Shown here piece after piece: positions 8,931 through 17,367 of a stretch of DNA of 64,000 nucleotides. The stretch covers positions 118,891 to 182,890 of the forward strand of contig CANMOV010000005.1 of NCBI GenBank assembly GCA_947499565.1. Reading direction: 5' to 3'. Below the pieces are notes generated by a model that was not told the DNA's origin, did not search any database, and was given only the letters and a program-made list of their open reading frames with translations. The position numbers and the translations under genes were made by a program. Numbering within the stretch: position 1 is the stretch's first letter; every line of letters starts with the position of its first letter. Source of the stretch: an uncultured Croceitalea sp. Lineage in GTDB: Bacteria; Bacteroidota; Bacteroidia; Flavobacteriales; Flavobacteriaceae.

Positions 8931-9644
8931 TTATCTCAAATACATATTACCATTTATAGTATTCAACTTTAATTTGTTCTTAGCTGTTGAATTTTCGCTC
9001 CAAACCTTGCGACCTACATGGCGGTCTTGGCTTACCAAATCTAAACCTTCACTTGCATAAATGTCTCCATGGATAGTTTCTGCAACAAAGCTAGAATTTG
9101 CTACTCTTAAGTCTATTTCTCCATTAATAGTACTTAAATCTAGATGTCCAGAATATTTTTTAATATCAATGTTTCCATTAATAAGATCAGCGGTAAAATC
9201 CCCTTCGATAACTTCGGATTTTAAATCGCCATTTATACTACTAACTTTAAACTTAGCATTTTTAGGAACGTACAGCACGTAATTAAACTCTGTTAAATCA
9301 CCTGTATTATAACAATTTCTTTTCCTGCCAGGGTTTTTTGCTAGGCAGTCTTTACGGTAAGCTTTAAAAACGGGTTCTGCTTCTGAAGTAATTTCAATTA
9401 TACTTGATTTTTCTTCTACATTCAATTTATAGAAATCTTGGAACTGAGAATCTTCCGTATAAACATCTGCTTTAAAATAAACCGTGTTTTTATCCCAGGT
9501 TTTAACTTCTATATTGCTTGCAAATTTTACATCTAAATAGATAGACTGATTCTTATACTGAAAGTTCTTTTCTATGATTTTATTTTGCGCTGTAACTGTT
9601 GTAAGACAGATTAAACTTAATAATAATAGCGTTACTGTTTTCAT
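8931..9644 (-). CDS. DUF4097 family secreted protein
   Basis: The 237-aa protein has a cleavable signal peptide (1-19, TVTAQ). Its beta-helix-like repeats read INGDLKSEVIEGDF, LINGNIDIKKYSG and TINGEIDLRV, the period typical of DUF4097 'putative adhesin' proteins. Cys residues in DCLAKNPGRKRNC may form a disulfide. It is the last gene of an operon with an ECF sigma factor, an anti-sigma factor and a second DUF4097 protein. In this common flavobacterial arrangement the DUF4097 proteins are presumed cell-envelope targets of the sigma factor. Confidence 0.8.
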   Translation of the reverse strand: MKTVTLLLLSLICLTTVTAQNKIIEKNFQYKNQSIYLDVKFASNIEVKTWDKNTVYFKADVYTEDSQFQDFYKLNVEEKSSIIEITSEAEPVFKAYRKDCLAKNPGRKRNCYNTGDLTEFNYVLYVPKNAKFKVSSINGDLKSEVIEGDFTADLINGNIDIKKYSGHLDLSTINGEIDLRVANSSFVAETIHGDIYASEGLDLVSQDRHVGRKVWSENSTAKNKLKLNTINGNMYLR

Positions 9645-9670
9645 GACTGTTTGTTTTTTGATTGGATTGA

Positions 9671-10423
9671 TTATTCTTTTCTTAAATAAATAGTACCATT
9701 GGTAGATTTTAGTTTAATACCTACACCACCCCCGTTAATTGTACTTATAACTTTTTTCCCTGAGACTGATTTAAGTCCTTTTTTGTCTGGTCTTTGTATA
9801 TCGAAATTTGTGTATACTTCGCCGTTCCAGGAGCTAAGTTCAAGGTCCGCAGCTGTACTGCTAGGTAAGGTTACATCTATTTCACCATTAGTTGTACGAA
9901 TTACAATAGGTGCATCTTGATTTACTTTATCAAAATCTACTTGTATGCCCTGGTTTAGAGAATAAGCTGTTACAGAACCAGAAAGGTTTTTCATCTTTAG
10001 CCCACCATTTAGGTTAGCGTTTGCTTCCACTTCTCCAGAGAAACCTTCAATATAAATATCTCCGTTCCAAGAATTAGTAACCGAAACATTTTGGGTTTTT
10101 GGAAGGAAAATTTCAGCTTTTTCTGACCTTCTTAGGTTTTTAACTAACATGGTATTACCGTCTTGTACCACATAAAAACCAACATCGGTATTGTCTGTGC
10201 CGCCAGCACCAACTAGCTTTAATCCTTTAGCCTTTTCAGACCTTTTTTTCATGCCAGAAACTTTGATTAGAAGTTCCTTCTTGTCATGGGTTTTAACACT
10301 TACTCCAGATTTGGTTTCAATCTTAACCCATTCTACGCCGTTTAATGATTTGGTGTAATCCGATTGTGCTTGCATGCTTATAGCAAATACACATGTAAAT
10401 AAAATAGTTGTAAATAATTTCAT
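9671..10423 (-). CDS. DUF4097 family secreted protein
   Basis: The 250-aa protein has a signal peptide (1-19, ISMQAQ) followed by the DUF4097 beta-solenoid: NSWNGDIYIEGFSGEVE, NLNGGLKMKNLSGSV, TTNGEIDVTLP, and a C-terminal STNGTIYLRK. It is paralogous to the next gene, from which it is separated by 26 bp, and follows the anti-sigma gene by 19 bp. An envelope-associated structural or sensory role is presumed from family and operon context; it is not demonstrated. Confidence 0.8.
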   Translation of the reverse strand: MKLFTTILFTCVFAISMQAQSDYTKSLNGVEWVKIETKSGVSVKTHDKKELLIKVSGMKKRSEKAKGLKLVGAGGTDNTDVGFYVVQDGNTMLVKNLRRSEKAEIFLPKTQNVSVTNSWNGDIYIEGFSGEVEANANLNGGLKMKNLSGSVTAYSLNQGIQVDFDKVNQDAPIVIRTTNGEIDVTLPSSTAADLELSSWNGEVYTNFDIQRPDKKGLKSVSGKKVISTINGGGVGIKLKSTNGTIYLRKE

Positions 10424-10442
10424 GATTTTCGTTTTTTGATGT

Positions 10443-11240
10443 TTATATAATTTCTGATAATATTTGATTAATCTCTTCCTTTATAAAGGGTTGCGTATCC
10501 TCTTGCTCTAATAATTTCTGCATAGATTTTACCGCTTTCTTTTCTTGTGTTTTTACTAAATTTTGTATGATTGCTATTTGAACACTTGGATCTTTTTCTG
10601 TTTCTAATGCTTCTATAAAAGCTAATTTCACCAACTCCGATTTGCTAAATTTTGAAAGGGCTTCTGCAGCGGTTAAACGAACATTAGTATTTTCATCCTT
10701 AAGCATTCTGTTAGCTAATGCTTTTACGATAGCTTCATCTGGTTTTTCAAACTCTTCAATAAATTGTACACCTTGTATACGTTTGCTAGCAGATTGATTT
10801 TCCATTAGAGAAATCATAGTTGTTTGCTTTAGCTGTAAACGCTCACTTTCTATAGAAGCGATTTCTTTTTGGGATTCTTCTGATTGAAAGTACCTGCCTC
10901 CTACAAATGCAGCAATTAATAAAGCGATGCTCGCAGCTACTTTCATACTGCTAGAAAACCAGTTTTTAGAACTGCTAGCGCTGCGATTATCTATTGATAC
11001 TACTCTCACGCTGTTGTCCTTCTCATCTGCTAACATTTTTTCAAAGTTTTTGCTAAGTTCAGCAGACGGTTTCATCATTTTTTCTTGTTGAAACCCTTTG
11101 AAAAGGGTACTGTATTCTTCCAATTCTTTAGTACATGCAACACATGTTTTAAGGTGTGCTTCCACTTCCTTTTTCTGAGTTGCCGATAACATATCATCTA
11201 TGTAATCTGGGAGTAAATCTGTAATATGATTTGTATCCAT
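10443..11240 (-). CDS. Anti-sigma factor with zf-HC2 head and HEAT-repeat C-terminus
   Basis: The 265-aa protein should bind and hold the adjacent ECF sigma factor at the membrane. The N-terminal zinc-binding anti-sigma domain has H29-x3-C33-x2-C36 (AHLKTCVAC). One transmembrane helix lies at about 94-112. The periplasmic part starts with a coiled coil and continues with HEAT-like helical repeats (IVKALANRMLKDENTNVRLTAAEALSKF and following). The gap to the sigma gene is 3 bp, indicating translational coupling. The HEAT part could bind the DUF4097 proteins encoded downstream (inference). Confidence 0.85.
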   Translation of the reverse strand: MDTNHITDLLPDYIDDMLSATQKKEVEAHLKTCVACTKELEEYSTLFKGFQQEKMMKPSAELSKNFEKMLADEKDNSVRVVSIDNRSASSSKNWFSSSMKVAASIALLIAAFVGGRYFQSEESQKEIASIESERLQLKQTTMISLMENQSASKRIQGVQFIEEFEKPDEAIVKALANRMLKDENTNVRLTAAEALSKFSKSELVKLAFIEALETEKDPSVQIAIIQNLVKTQEKKAVKSMQKLLEQEDTQPFIKEEINQILSEII

Positions 11241-11243
11241 AAC

Positions 11244-11771
11244 TTATATACTTTCTAAGTAGATTGTTTTTAATTTTTTTAGCGCTCTACTTACTTTAGT
11301 TTTAATAGCACCTGGGGTACTATCCATAATTTCTGCGAGTTCGTTGTATTTAATTTCATTAAACCTATGCATAATTAATACCTCTCTGTCTGAACTCTCT
11401 AACTTGCTTAAAGCACGTTGTAATTGTGTATAATCCTCGTCATTCTCATTTTGATCTTCAGCTAACTGATATTGTACCGCTTCTAAATCACTATGCATCT
11501 CTTTATTTTTTCTAAAATGTGTATTTAGACTGTTGCGAGCAATCGTAAAAATCCAAGACACGAACTTTCCATTCTTATATGACGAACGGTACTTAATTAC
11601 TTTGTAAAAAACGTCTTGCGTTAAATCTTCGCTCAGCATCTTATCACCACTCATTTTATATAAAAAATTGAATATATGTAGGTGATGCCGGTCAAAAAGA
11701 ACTTTTAGCAAGTCTAGATTACCTAGGGCAACTTGGGCCATTAATCGTTCGTCAGTTTCTGTTTTCAACAA
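11244..11771 (-). CDS. ECF-type RNA polymerase sigma factor
   Basis: The 175-aa protein has sigma region 2 (LYKMSGDKMLSEDLTQDVF to WIFTIARN, about 35-95) and region 4 (LSKLESSDREVLIMHRFN, then the helix-turn-helix YNELAEIMDSTPGAIKTKVSRALKKL, about 125-170). It lacks regions 1 and 3, as expected for the ECF group. It heads the operon sigma, anti-sigma, DUF4097, DUF4097 and probably autoregulates it. Confidence 0.9.
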   Translation of the reverse strand: MLKTETDERLMAQVALGNLDLLKVLFDRHHLHIFNFLYKMSGDKMLSEDLTQDVFYKVIKYRSSYKNGKFVSWIFTIARNSLNTHFRKNKEMHSDLEAVQYQLAEDQNENDEDYTQLQRALSKLESSDREVLIMHRFNEIKYNELAEIMDSTPGAIKTKVSRALKKLKTIYLESI

Positions 11772-11900
11772 TGGTTAGTTTTGTTGGTGTTTACACTATA
11801 TAGTCAGAAAAATACAAAAGGTTACATAGCTAGATTATTTTTTTTGAAAATATATCTAGAATGATAGTTTATAAAGGAAAGAAGTTAAAAAGAAAACTAC

Positions 11901-12044
11901 TTACGAACAGCCACAACCACTGTCTGAGCCGCATGCTTTGGAAGATTTTTTAGCTGGGGCAAATAAAGATTTAGGCAATAGAAATTTTTTGGTCAAATAA
12001 CCAACAGCGATAAGTAAAATGATATAAACTAAAACTTCTTGCAT
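11901..12044 (-). CDS. FeoB-associated Cys-rich membrane protein
   Basis: The 47-aa protein starts at ATG 12044, five bases after the feoB stop. A longer frame through the feoB end is rejected because it re-reads the feoB coding strand. It has one membrane helix (MQEVLVYIILLIAVGYLTKK) and a C-terminal tail KACGSDSGCGCS with four Cys in a cluster. This layout is the FeoB-associated Cys-rich protein found after feoB in Bacteroidetes and other phyla, where it is presumed to assist ferrous iron transfer. Confidence 0.8.
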   Translation of the reverse strand: MQEVLVYIILLIAVGYLTKKFLLPKSLFAPAKKSSKACGSDSGCGCS

Positions 12045-12049
12045 GCTAT

Positions 12050-14203
12050 TTACTTTATAATTTGGTATGCTGCTAAGGCCACAATATAGGCAAAAGCACT
12101 CATAAAAACTAGCTGAAACATTGGCCATTTCCATGAATTTGTTTCCCTTTTTACTATTGCTAGGGTACTCATACACTGCATTGCAAAGGCATAAAAAAGC
12201 ATTAAAGAAATGCCAGATGCTAGGTTAAATAATGGTTTTGTACCACTTTCATCTAATTCTGCTGCCATTCTATTTTTTATAGTTTCTTCTTCGTCATTAC
12301 CCACACTATAAATAGTTGCTAAGGTTCCTACGAATACTTCACGTGCAGCAAAAGAAGTAAGCACAGCTATACCAATCTTCCAGTCATAACCCAATGGTTT
12401 TACCAAAGGCTCTATAGCTTTACCGGCATATCCAATATAAGAATGCTCCAATTTATAACTTGCAATTTCTTGAGCAATAGCTCTTTCTTTAGCATCTGAA
12501 TGTGTAGCTAGATTATTGCTTATATAATTTTGACTGTAGGTATTTAAACCTTGTTTTTCTATTCTGTCTTTAACAATTTGTTCCGCGTTATTAAAATCTT
12601 CTGAAAATCCATTGGAGCCTAAAAACCAGAGAATAATAGATATTGCCAATATTATTTTACCCGCACCAAAAACGAAGCTTTTGGTCTTCTCAACAACCGT
12701 ATAGAAAACATTTTTAAATAATGGTAAGCGATAGGTTGGCATTTCTACCATAAAGAGTGATCTGCTTTTAATTTTCAATATTTTATTTAAAGCCATTGCA
12801 GAGAAAATTGCCATTCCAAACCCAAGTAGGTATAAAAACATTAGTGTTAATGCCTGGTAGCTTAACCCTAGAAAATAGCCTTTGGGAATAACCAATGAAA
12901 TTAGGATAAGGTAAACAGGCAGCCTTGCAGAACAGGTTGTAAAAGGAACAACAAGGATAGTAATTAAGCGCTCTTTCCAATTTTCAATAGTCCGGGTTGC
13001 CATAACAGCTGGTATGGCACATGCAGTCCCAGAAATAAGGGGGACAACACTTTTACCGCTTAATCCAAAAGGACGCATTAGTTTGTCCATTAGAAAAACA
13101 ACACGGCTCATATAGCCAGATTCTTCTAATAGCGCTATAAAAAGAAATAGAAAAGCAATTTGTGGGACAAAGACCAGAATCCCTGCAATACCCGCGAAAA
13201 TACCTTCTGCGAGTAAGTTAGTAAACACACCAGCAGGTAGGGTGTTTTTAATCCATTCACCAGCAATGGCCATTTTTTCGTCTATAAAATCTGAAGGATA
13301 ACCACTCCAATCAAAAATTGCCTGAAAAATAAGGAACAGAATAGCCAAGAATATTACATATCCAAAAATTCGGTGTGTTAATACTTTATCTAAAGAGGCT
13401 CGGAATCCTTTTGCAGCTTGTAAATCTACTTTGTACGCTTCTTTAAGAATGCCATTTATAAATTGATAACGTGCTACGGTTTCTTTGTGCTGAAGCCTTT
13501 TTAGCTCATCTTTAGACTTAGTAGAAAAGCTAGTAGCATCCGTAATTCGCTTTTTCTCAAGAGGCATAAAATTTACGTCTTGTGTAATAACCAACCACAA
13601 TTTGTATAAATTTTCCTTAGGGAAAGCTTTACGCAAACGTTCAAAGTAATTAGGAGCAATTACAGTACTATCTATATTAGGTTTTGTAGATAACTGTTTG
13701 TAATTAGTGATTAGTTCCTTAATACGTTCTATACCATTTCCTTTTCGGGTACTTACTAGGGCAACCTTAGTATCCAGTTTTTCTTCAAGCAAATCAATAT
13801 CTAAGGAAATACCTTTTCTAGACATGATATCCGCCATATTAATGACTAGAATAGTAGGAATCTTTAAATCTTTTATCTGGGTAAAAAGGAGTAGATTTCG
13901 TTTTAGGTTTTCAACATCGCTGATAACAACCGCTACATCCGGATAGTCCTTATCATTCTTATTTAGCAACAACTCTACAACAACACTTTCATCAAGAGAA
14001 GTAGTGTTAAGACTATAGGTGCCAGGTAAATCCAAAATATGAGCTTTAATACCTCGTCCTAATTTGCAAATACCTTCCTTTTTTTCAACGGTAATGCCAG
14101 GATAGTTTCCTACTTTTTGGTTAAGACCCGTAAGGCTATTAAAAACGGAAGTTTTTCCAGTATTAGGATTTCCAATTAAAGCAACATTAATGCTCTTGCT
14201 CAT
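12050..14203 (-). CDS. feoB: Ferrous iron transporter FeoB
   Basis: This 717-aa inner-membrane protein imports Fe2+. The N-terminal GTPase has the P-loop GNPNTGKTS (11-19), a DLPGTYSL G3 segment (about 58-65) and NMAD (about 121). A helical linker follows, then the gate-type membrane domain with GTACAIPAVMATRTIENW and FTTCSARLPVYLIL, whose conserved Cys and Pro are expected for FeoB. It overlaps feoA by 4 bp. The length is normal for the Bacteroidetes form. Confidence 0.95.
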   Translation of the reverse strand: MSKSINVALIGNPNTGKTSVFNSLTGLNQKVGNYPGITVEKKEGICKLGRGIKAHILDLPGTYSLNTTSLDESVVVELLLNKNDKDYPDVAVVISDVENLKRNLLLFTQIKDLKIPTILVINMADIMSRKGISLDIDLLEEKLDTKVALVSTRKGNGIERIKELITNYKQLSTKPNIDSTVIAPNYFERLRKAFPKENLYKLWLVITQDVNFMPLEKKRITDATSFSTKSKDELKRLQHKETVARYQFINGILKEAYKVDLQAAKGFRASLDKVLTHRIFGYVIFLAILFLIFQAIFDWSGYPSDFIDEKMAIAGEWIKNTLPAGVFTNLLAEGIFAGIAGILVFVPQIAFLFLFIALLEESGYMSRVVFLMDKLMRPFGLSGKSVVPLISGTACAIPAVMATRTIENWKERLITILVVPFTTCSARLPVYLILISLVIPKGYFLGLSYQALTLMFLYLLGFGMAIFSAMALNKILKIKSRSLFMVEMPTYRLPLFKNVFYTVVEKTKSFVFGAGKIILAISIILWFLGSNGFSEDFNNAEQIVKDRIEKQGLNTYSQNYISNNLATHSDAKERAIAQEIASYKLEHSYIGYAGKAIEPLVKPLGYDWKIGIAVLTSFAAREVFVGTLATIYSVGNDEEETIKNRMAAELDESGTKPLFNLASGISLMLFYAFAMQCMSTLAIVKRETNSWKWPMFQLVFMSAFAYIVALAAYQIIK

Positions 14204-14442
14204 AAAACAGGGGTATCTTCAATGATATCTAATTCTATTTGTGCTGCTACTGAGCGTCTTATTGAAATATGCGAACCGTTCACATTAATATAAATAGGAT
14301 CCTTAAGTGGAGCTACTTGCACTAATTCAACCATATTGCCAGGTAAACAACCTAATTCTAACAACTTAATAGGAAGAAAAGCATCCGAAAATTCTTTGAT
14401 TATTCCTTTCTGTCCCTTTTTAAGTTCTGCAACGGTTGCCAA
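14200..14442 (-). CDS. feoA: Ferrous iron transport protein FeoA
   Basis: The 80-aa SH3-like protein, with motifs LLELGCLPGNMVELV (about 27-41) and ISIRRSVAAQIEL near the C-terminus, belongs to FeoA, the small cytosolic partner of FeoB. It is first in the operon feoA, feoB, Cys-rich protein, and its stop overlaps the feoB start. A shared 19-bp motif (14445-14463) lies directly upstream of the ATG. Confidence 0.9.
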   Translation of the reverse strand: MATVAELKKGQKGIIKEFSDAFLPIKLLELGCLPGNMVELVQVAPLKDPIYINVNGSHISIRRSVAAQIELDIIEDTPVL

Positions 14443-14444
14443 TA

Positions 14445-14463
14445 ATCTTTATTTAGATTCATT
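14445..14463 (-). promoter_or_regulatory. Candidate iron-responsive motif upstream of feoA
   Basis: The minus strand reads AATGAATCTAAATAAAGAT. A nearly identical 19-mer lies over the start of the TonB receptor (45814-45832, 17 of 19 identical), and a related one lies in front of the divergent DUF6607 gene (45869-45887). All three sit at iron/haem uptake genes. The regulator (a Fur- or DtxR/MntR-type protein) is an inference. Confidence 0.35.
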
Positions 14464-14706
14464 ATAAGTAAAGACAAAAGTAAGGGAAAAAGCCAAAAGT
14501 TCTCTATAAAATTTTAAAAAGGAATGCTAAAGTTTTATTTAAGAGTTATCGAAAATTAACCCGTGATGTATTCTGGAATTTATAGCTTATTAAAGTTGTC
14601 AGTTCGAGTTTTTTCTATCAGGAAAAGTATTGAGAACAAGATTTTAAATCAGAAGACTTTGATTCTTAATTATAATTAAGCCAAACTCTGAGCAAAAAAA
14701 TCATTC

Positions 14707-14731
14707 GATTTGATAAAAATTTTATCAAATC
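14707..14731 (-). terminator. 25-bp perfect palindrome, likely terminator of the SCO gene
   Basis: GATTTGATAAAA and its complement TTTTATCAAATC are separated by one base. On the minus strand the repeat is followed by GAATGATTTTTTT, so it can act as a terminator 28 bp after the SCO stop. It could instead be an operator. The rest of 14471-14758 shows no gene. Confidence 0.5.
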
Positions 14732-14758
14732 TACTATAAGTAGAATACTAATTAGGAA

Positions 14759-15433
14759 CTAATTGCTATACAAATCCTTAAGAATAGAAATATCATTTAT
14801 GAGTTTTTCAACTTCATCAGTATTGGTGCCGTCATAAGTACCTCGTATTCTGCCTTCTTTGTCAATTAAAATAAAGTTTTCGGTATGTATCATATCAAAA
14901 GGACCGCCATCACCATCATTTAATACAGCGAAATAGGACTTTCTAGCCAGCTCATAAATTTGCTTTTTATCACCCGTAACCAAATTCCATTTAGTGTCAA
15001 CTACACCTTTTTCTATCGCGTACTTCTTTAATTGTGAGACAGAATCTATTTTAGGAGTCACGGAATGTGATAGAAGCAATACTTCTTCATCTTCAAGTGT
15101 TGCATGCTGTATTTGTGCCATATTTTTGGTCATAATTGGACAAATACTTGGGCAAGTAGTAAAGAAGAAATCAGCAACATAAATTTTTCCCTGGTAATCT
15201 TTTTGGGTGATGATTTCCCCATTTTGGTTGATCAACTCAAAATCAGCAATAGTATGGTACTTCTTTTTATAATGTAATGTACTGTCTACTAATTCTGGAT
15301 TTATCATGGACGGCTGATAAATTGGTAAGCGTTCTTTTGGTTTTAATGCATTGTAGATGAGGTAAATAATTACGATGGATAAAAGCAATAAAACTGTTCC
15401 GAAGAACTTATATTTAGCAAAAAATTTTCGCAT
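14759..15433 (-). CDS. SCO1/SenC family copper chaperone
   Basis: This membrane-anchored thioredoxin-fold protein helps insert copper into haem-copper oxidases. After a basic head there is one membrane helix (about residues 13-31) and a periplasmic domain with the metal ligands CPSIC (C97/C101 counted from the first ATG) and H186 in DMIHTENF. The start chosen is the second ATG (15433). The first ATG (15442) overlaps a perfect TAnnTTTG promoter element (TACTTTTG on the minus strand, 15440-15447). A palindromic terminator follows the gene. Confidence 0.85.
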   Translation of the reverse strand: MRKFFAKYKFFGTVLLLLSIVIIYLIYNALKPKERLPIYQPSMINPELVDSTLHYKKKYHTIADFELINQNGEIITQKDYQGKIYVADFFFTTCPSICPIMTKNMAQIQHATLEDEEVLLLSHSVTPKIDSVSQLKKYAIEKGVVDTKWNLVTGDKKQIYELARKSYFAVLNDGDGGPFDMIHTENFILIDKEGRIRGTYDGTNTDEVEKLINDISILKDLYSN

Positions 15434-15591
15434 GTACTGCAAAAGTAATGCTCAGAACCTCCTCTTTCAAGAAAAAAGAGCCTCATTTCCTGCCAAAAAA
15501 CTCTTAAATACGTCTAATAGCATTCGTAATCCTTTTCAAACATTTGTTAAAAGTTTACTTTTGTCAGCTTAAAACAAATTGATTGTAGCCG

Positions 15592-16908
15592 ATGGGACTT
15601 TTTACGCAGATAGTAATGTTCGTTTTAATCATATCTATACTTGTTATTTTACACGAGTTAGGACACTTTCTTCCTGCAAAATATTTTAAAACTAAAGTTG
15701 AGAAATTTTACCTCTTTTTTGATGTAAAATTTTCACTACTAAAGAAGAAGATAGGAGAGACGGAATATGGTATTGGATGGTTGCCTTTAGGTGGCTATGT
15801 TAAGATTGCCGGTATGATAGACGAAAGTATGGATACCGAGCAAATGAAAAAGGATCCCGAACCATGGGAGTTTCGTAGCAAGCCAGCTTGGCAACGCTTA
15901 ATTATTATGCTAGGTGGAGTTATCGTAAACTTTTTATTGGCTTGGTTAATCTATACCTTTTTACTTTTTAATAATGGCGATACGTATATACCATCTAACA
16001 GCTTAAAATATGGCATTGTAGTAGATTCTATAGGTGAAAAGTTAGGACTTCGTACGGGAGATAAAATCCTTAAGGTAGATGGAAAAAAAGCTACAAAATT
16101 TAATGATGCTGTTTTAGATATTATTCTTGGTGATGATATTACGGTTGATAGAAACGGTCAAGAAGTTACTTTCCCCATTACAGATGAAGGAAAGAAAGAA
16201 GTTTTCCAAACGCAGGGGCGTAATTTTATGACCTATAGGTCTAAACCTGTAATTGCAATCGTTGCAGATTCTTCAGTAGCTAAAAATTCTGGATTGCTAG
16301 CAGGTGATGAGATTGTTGGAGTTAATGGGAAAACTATTGCCTATTGGGATGAATTTAGAAAAACTATTGGGAACTCTGCAAATGAGAATTTAGACATTTC
16401 AGTTCTTAGGGATGGAAGAAAAGAGGAATTAAATTTGACGGTACCCGATGAAGGTGCGATAGGTATCCAATTAGATTTTGAAGATTTAAGAACAACAGAC
16501 ACGTATAGTTTCTTTGAAGCGATACCTGCAGGGTTCACCAAGACTATAAAGGTGTTAACAGATCAAATACGCCAGTTTAAAGTAATTTTTAATTCAAAGA
16601 CAGGCGCATATAAACAAGTAAAAGGCCCAATTGGTATTGTAGAAATGATGCCTACTTCTTGGAACTGGACTTTCTTTTGGAGTTTTATGGCGATGTTCTC
16701 TGTTTGGCTTGCCTTTTTAAATATATTACCAATACCAGCCTTGGATGGTGGTCACGTAATGTTTCTGCTTTATGAAATGATCAGTGGGAAACAACCAAGT
16801 GAAAAAGTATTGGAAAGAGGTCAGATAGTTGGTTTTGTAATATTGATGGGCTTAATGCTCGTTATTTTTGGTAATGATATCTGGAATATCGTTAAACGAT
16901 TTATTTAA
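15592..16908 (+). CDS. rseP: RIP metalloprotease RseP (site-2 protease)
   Basis: This 438-aa inner-membrane zinc protease cleaves membrane-embedded anti-sigma factors. The zinc motif HELGH is at 21-25 in the first membrane helix. Two PDZ domains follow (about 120-205 and 208-290, with GDKILKVDGK and GDEIVGVNGK). The third zinc ligand motif LDGGH lies in the C-terminal membrane domain (about 385). It has no partner gene in the immediate neighbourhood, but the ECF/anti-sigma pair 4 kb away is a plausible substrate (inference). Confidence 0.92.
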   Translation: MGLFTQIVMFVLIISILVILHELGHFLPAKYFKTKVEKFYLFFDVKFSLLKKKIGETEYGIGWLPLGGYVKIAGMIDESMDTEQMKKDPEPWEFRSKPAWQRLIIMLGGVIVNFLLAWLIYTFLLFNNGDTYIPSNSLKYGIVVDSIGEKLGLRTGDKILKVDGKKATKFNDAVLDIILGDDITVDRNGQEVTFPITDEGKKEVFQTQGRNFMTYRSKPVIAIVADSSVAKNSGLLAGDEIVGVNGKTIAYWDEFRKTIGNSANENLDISVLRDGRKEELNLTVPDEGAIGIQLDFEDLRTTDTYSFFEAIPAGFTKTIKVLTDQIRQFKVIFNSKTGAYKQVKGPIGIVEMMPTSWNWTFFWSFMAMFSVWLAFLNILPIPALDGGHVMFLLYEMISGKQPSEKVLERGQIVGFVILMGLMLVIFGNDIWNIVKRFI

Positions 16909-16928
16909 TCAAAAACCTGCTAGAATTG

Positions 16929-16960
16929 TTTGTGGTGTTATAAAGAAAAAATTATATTTG
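16929..16960 (+). promoter_or_regulatory. Housekeeping sigma promoter of tRNA-Asn
   Basis: TTTG (16929-16932), 20 bp, then TATATTTG (16953-16960) match the Bacteroidetes -33/-7 consensus (TTTG and TAnnTTTG). The predicted start is about 90 nt upstream of the tRNA. Confidence 0.6.
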
Positions 16961-16962
16961 CA

Positions 16963-17005
16963 CCCGCCTACGCAAAAAGAATATAGCTTCGGCGGGCAAG
17001 CCCGC
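16963..17005. repeat. GC-rich REP-like palindromes in tRNA leader
   Basis: CCCGCC (16963-16968) and GGCGGG (16991-16996) pair over a 22-nt loop, and GCGGG/CCCGC (16992-16996, 17001-17005) form an alternative hairpin. Such GC-rich palindromes are common intergenic repeats in Flavobacteriia. Here they lie in the transcribed tRNA leader. Confidence 0.4.
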
Positions 17006-17056
17006 AAAAGATAAAAGGGCATATAGTCAAAAAGAGACTTGAAAATAATTACATAT

Positions 17057-17130
17057 TCCTCCTTAGCTCAGTTGGTTAGAGCATCTGACTGTTAATCAGA
17101 GGGTCCTTGGTTCGAGCCCAAGAGGAGGAG
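17057..17130 (+). tRNA. tRNA-Asn (GTT), target site of the island
   Basis: This is a 74-nt cloverleaf. The acceptor stem is TCCTCCT with AGGAGGA and discriminator G. The D-arm follows TAGCTCAG. The anticodon stem TCTGA/TCAGA encloses the loop CTGTTAA with anticodon GTT, and the T-arm is CTTGG-TTCGAGC-CCAAG. CCA is not encoded. The 3' half from 17089 is repeated at 28859-28901, so the present 3' half was supplied by, or is shared with, the integrated element. Confidence 0.97.
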
Positions 17131-17131
17131 C
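17089..17131 (+). repeat. attL: 43-bp direct repeat within tRNA-Asn
   Basis: Identical to 28859-28901. It runs from the anticodon loop through the tRNA 3' end plus one flanking C. Bases directly outside differ (A versus G on the left, G versus A on the right). Confidence 0.93.
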
Positions 17132-17140
17132 GGTTACAGC

Positions 17141-17177
17141 AAGGCTTCAGAGAAATTCACACTCTGGAGCCTTTTTT
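17141..17177 (+). terminator. Terminator after tRNA-Asn, supplied by the island
   Basis: AAGGCTTCAGAG (17141-17152) pairs with CTCTGGAGCCTT (17162-17173) with one mismatch, and is followed by TTTTTATT. It replaces the ancestral terminator now found at 28902. Confidence 0.75.
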
Positions 17178-17199
17178 ATTTGCACGCAATTTGCACGCA
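17178..17199 (+). repeat. Left integrase arm-type tandem repeat (two TTTGCACGCA units)
   Basis: Two copies of ATTTGCACGCA lie head to tail. The same 22 bp recur at 28731-28752 just before the integrase start, in the same orientation. Paired short repeats near both att sites are typical arm-binding sites of tyrosine integrases. Confidence 0.65.
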
Positions 17200-17297
17200 G
17201 ATTGAGAAAAATTTTATTTGGAGTCAAACTTTAACATTTCAGTCTAAATTTTTACAGAATTACTTGCTATTTGTCCCATTTCTTACCTGAATACTTA

Positions 17298-17367
17298 GCG
17301 CATGGATCCTTTTTCAATTTTATAGTATTCGGAAAGATAAGCGTAAAATAAAATTGAAATAGGGCGC
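17298..17367 (+). repeat. Conserved hairpin element, copy A
   Basis: This is a 70-nt unit: GCGC (17298-17301), then arm CCTTTTTCAATTTTA (17308-17322). A 26-nt loop follows that contains TTCGGAAAGATAAGCGT. Then come arm TAAAATTGAAATAGG (17349-17363) and GCGC (17364-17367). Arms pair 14 of 15. Copies B (61968-62037) and C (63845-63913, inverted) flank the mob genes of the second element. The arms differ between copies but stay paired, while the loop is conserved. The 66-aa minus-strand frame overlapping it is not considered a gene. Confidence 0.7.

Noticed and set aside
11901-12176. 91-codon version of the FeoB-associated protein
   Set aside because: The first 44 codons re-read the end of feoB in another frame; the natural protein starts at 12044.
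16963-17005. Riboswitch in the tRNA leader
   Set aside because: The GC-rich palindromes are simple REP-like hairpins without a known aptamer core.
17298-17367. Integron attC site
   Set aside because: The hairpin lacks the RYYYAAC/GTTRRRY core sites and there is no integron integrase, so another role is more likely.
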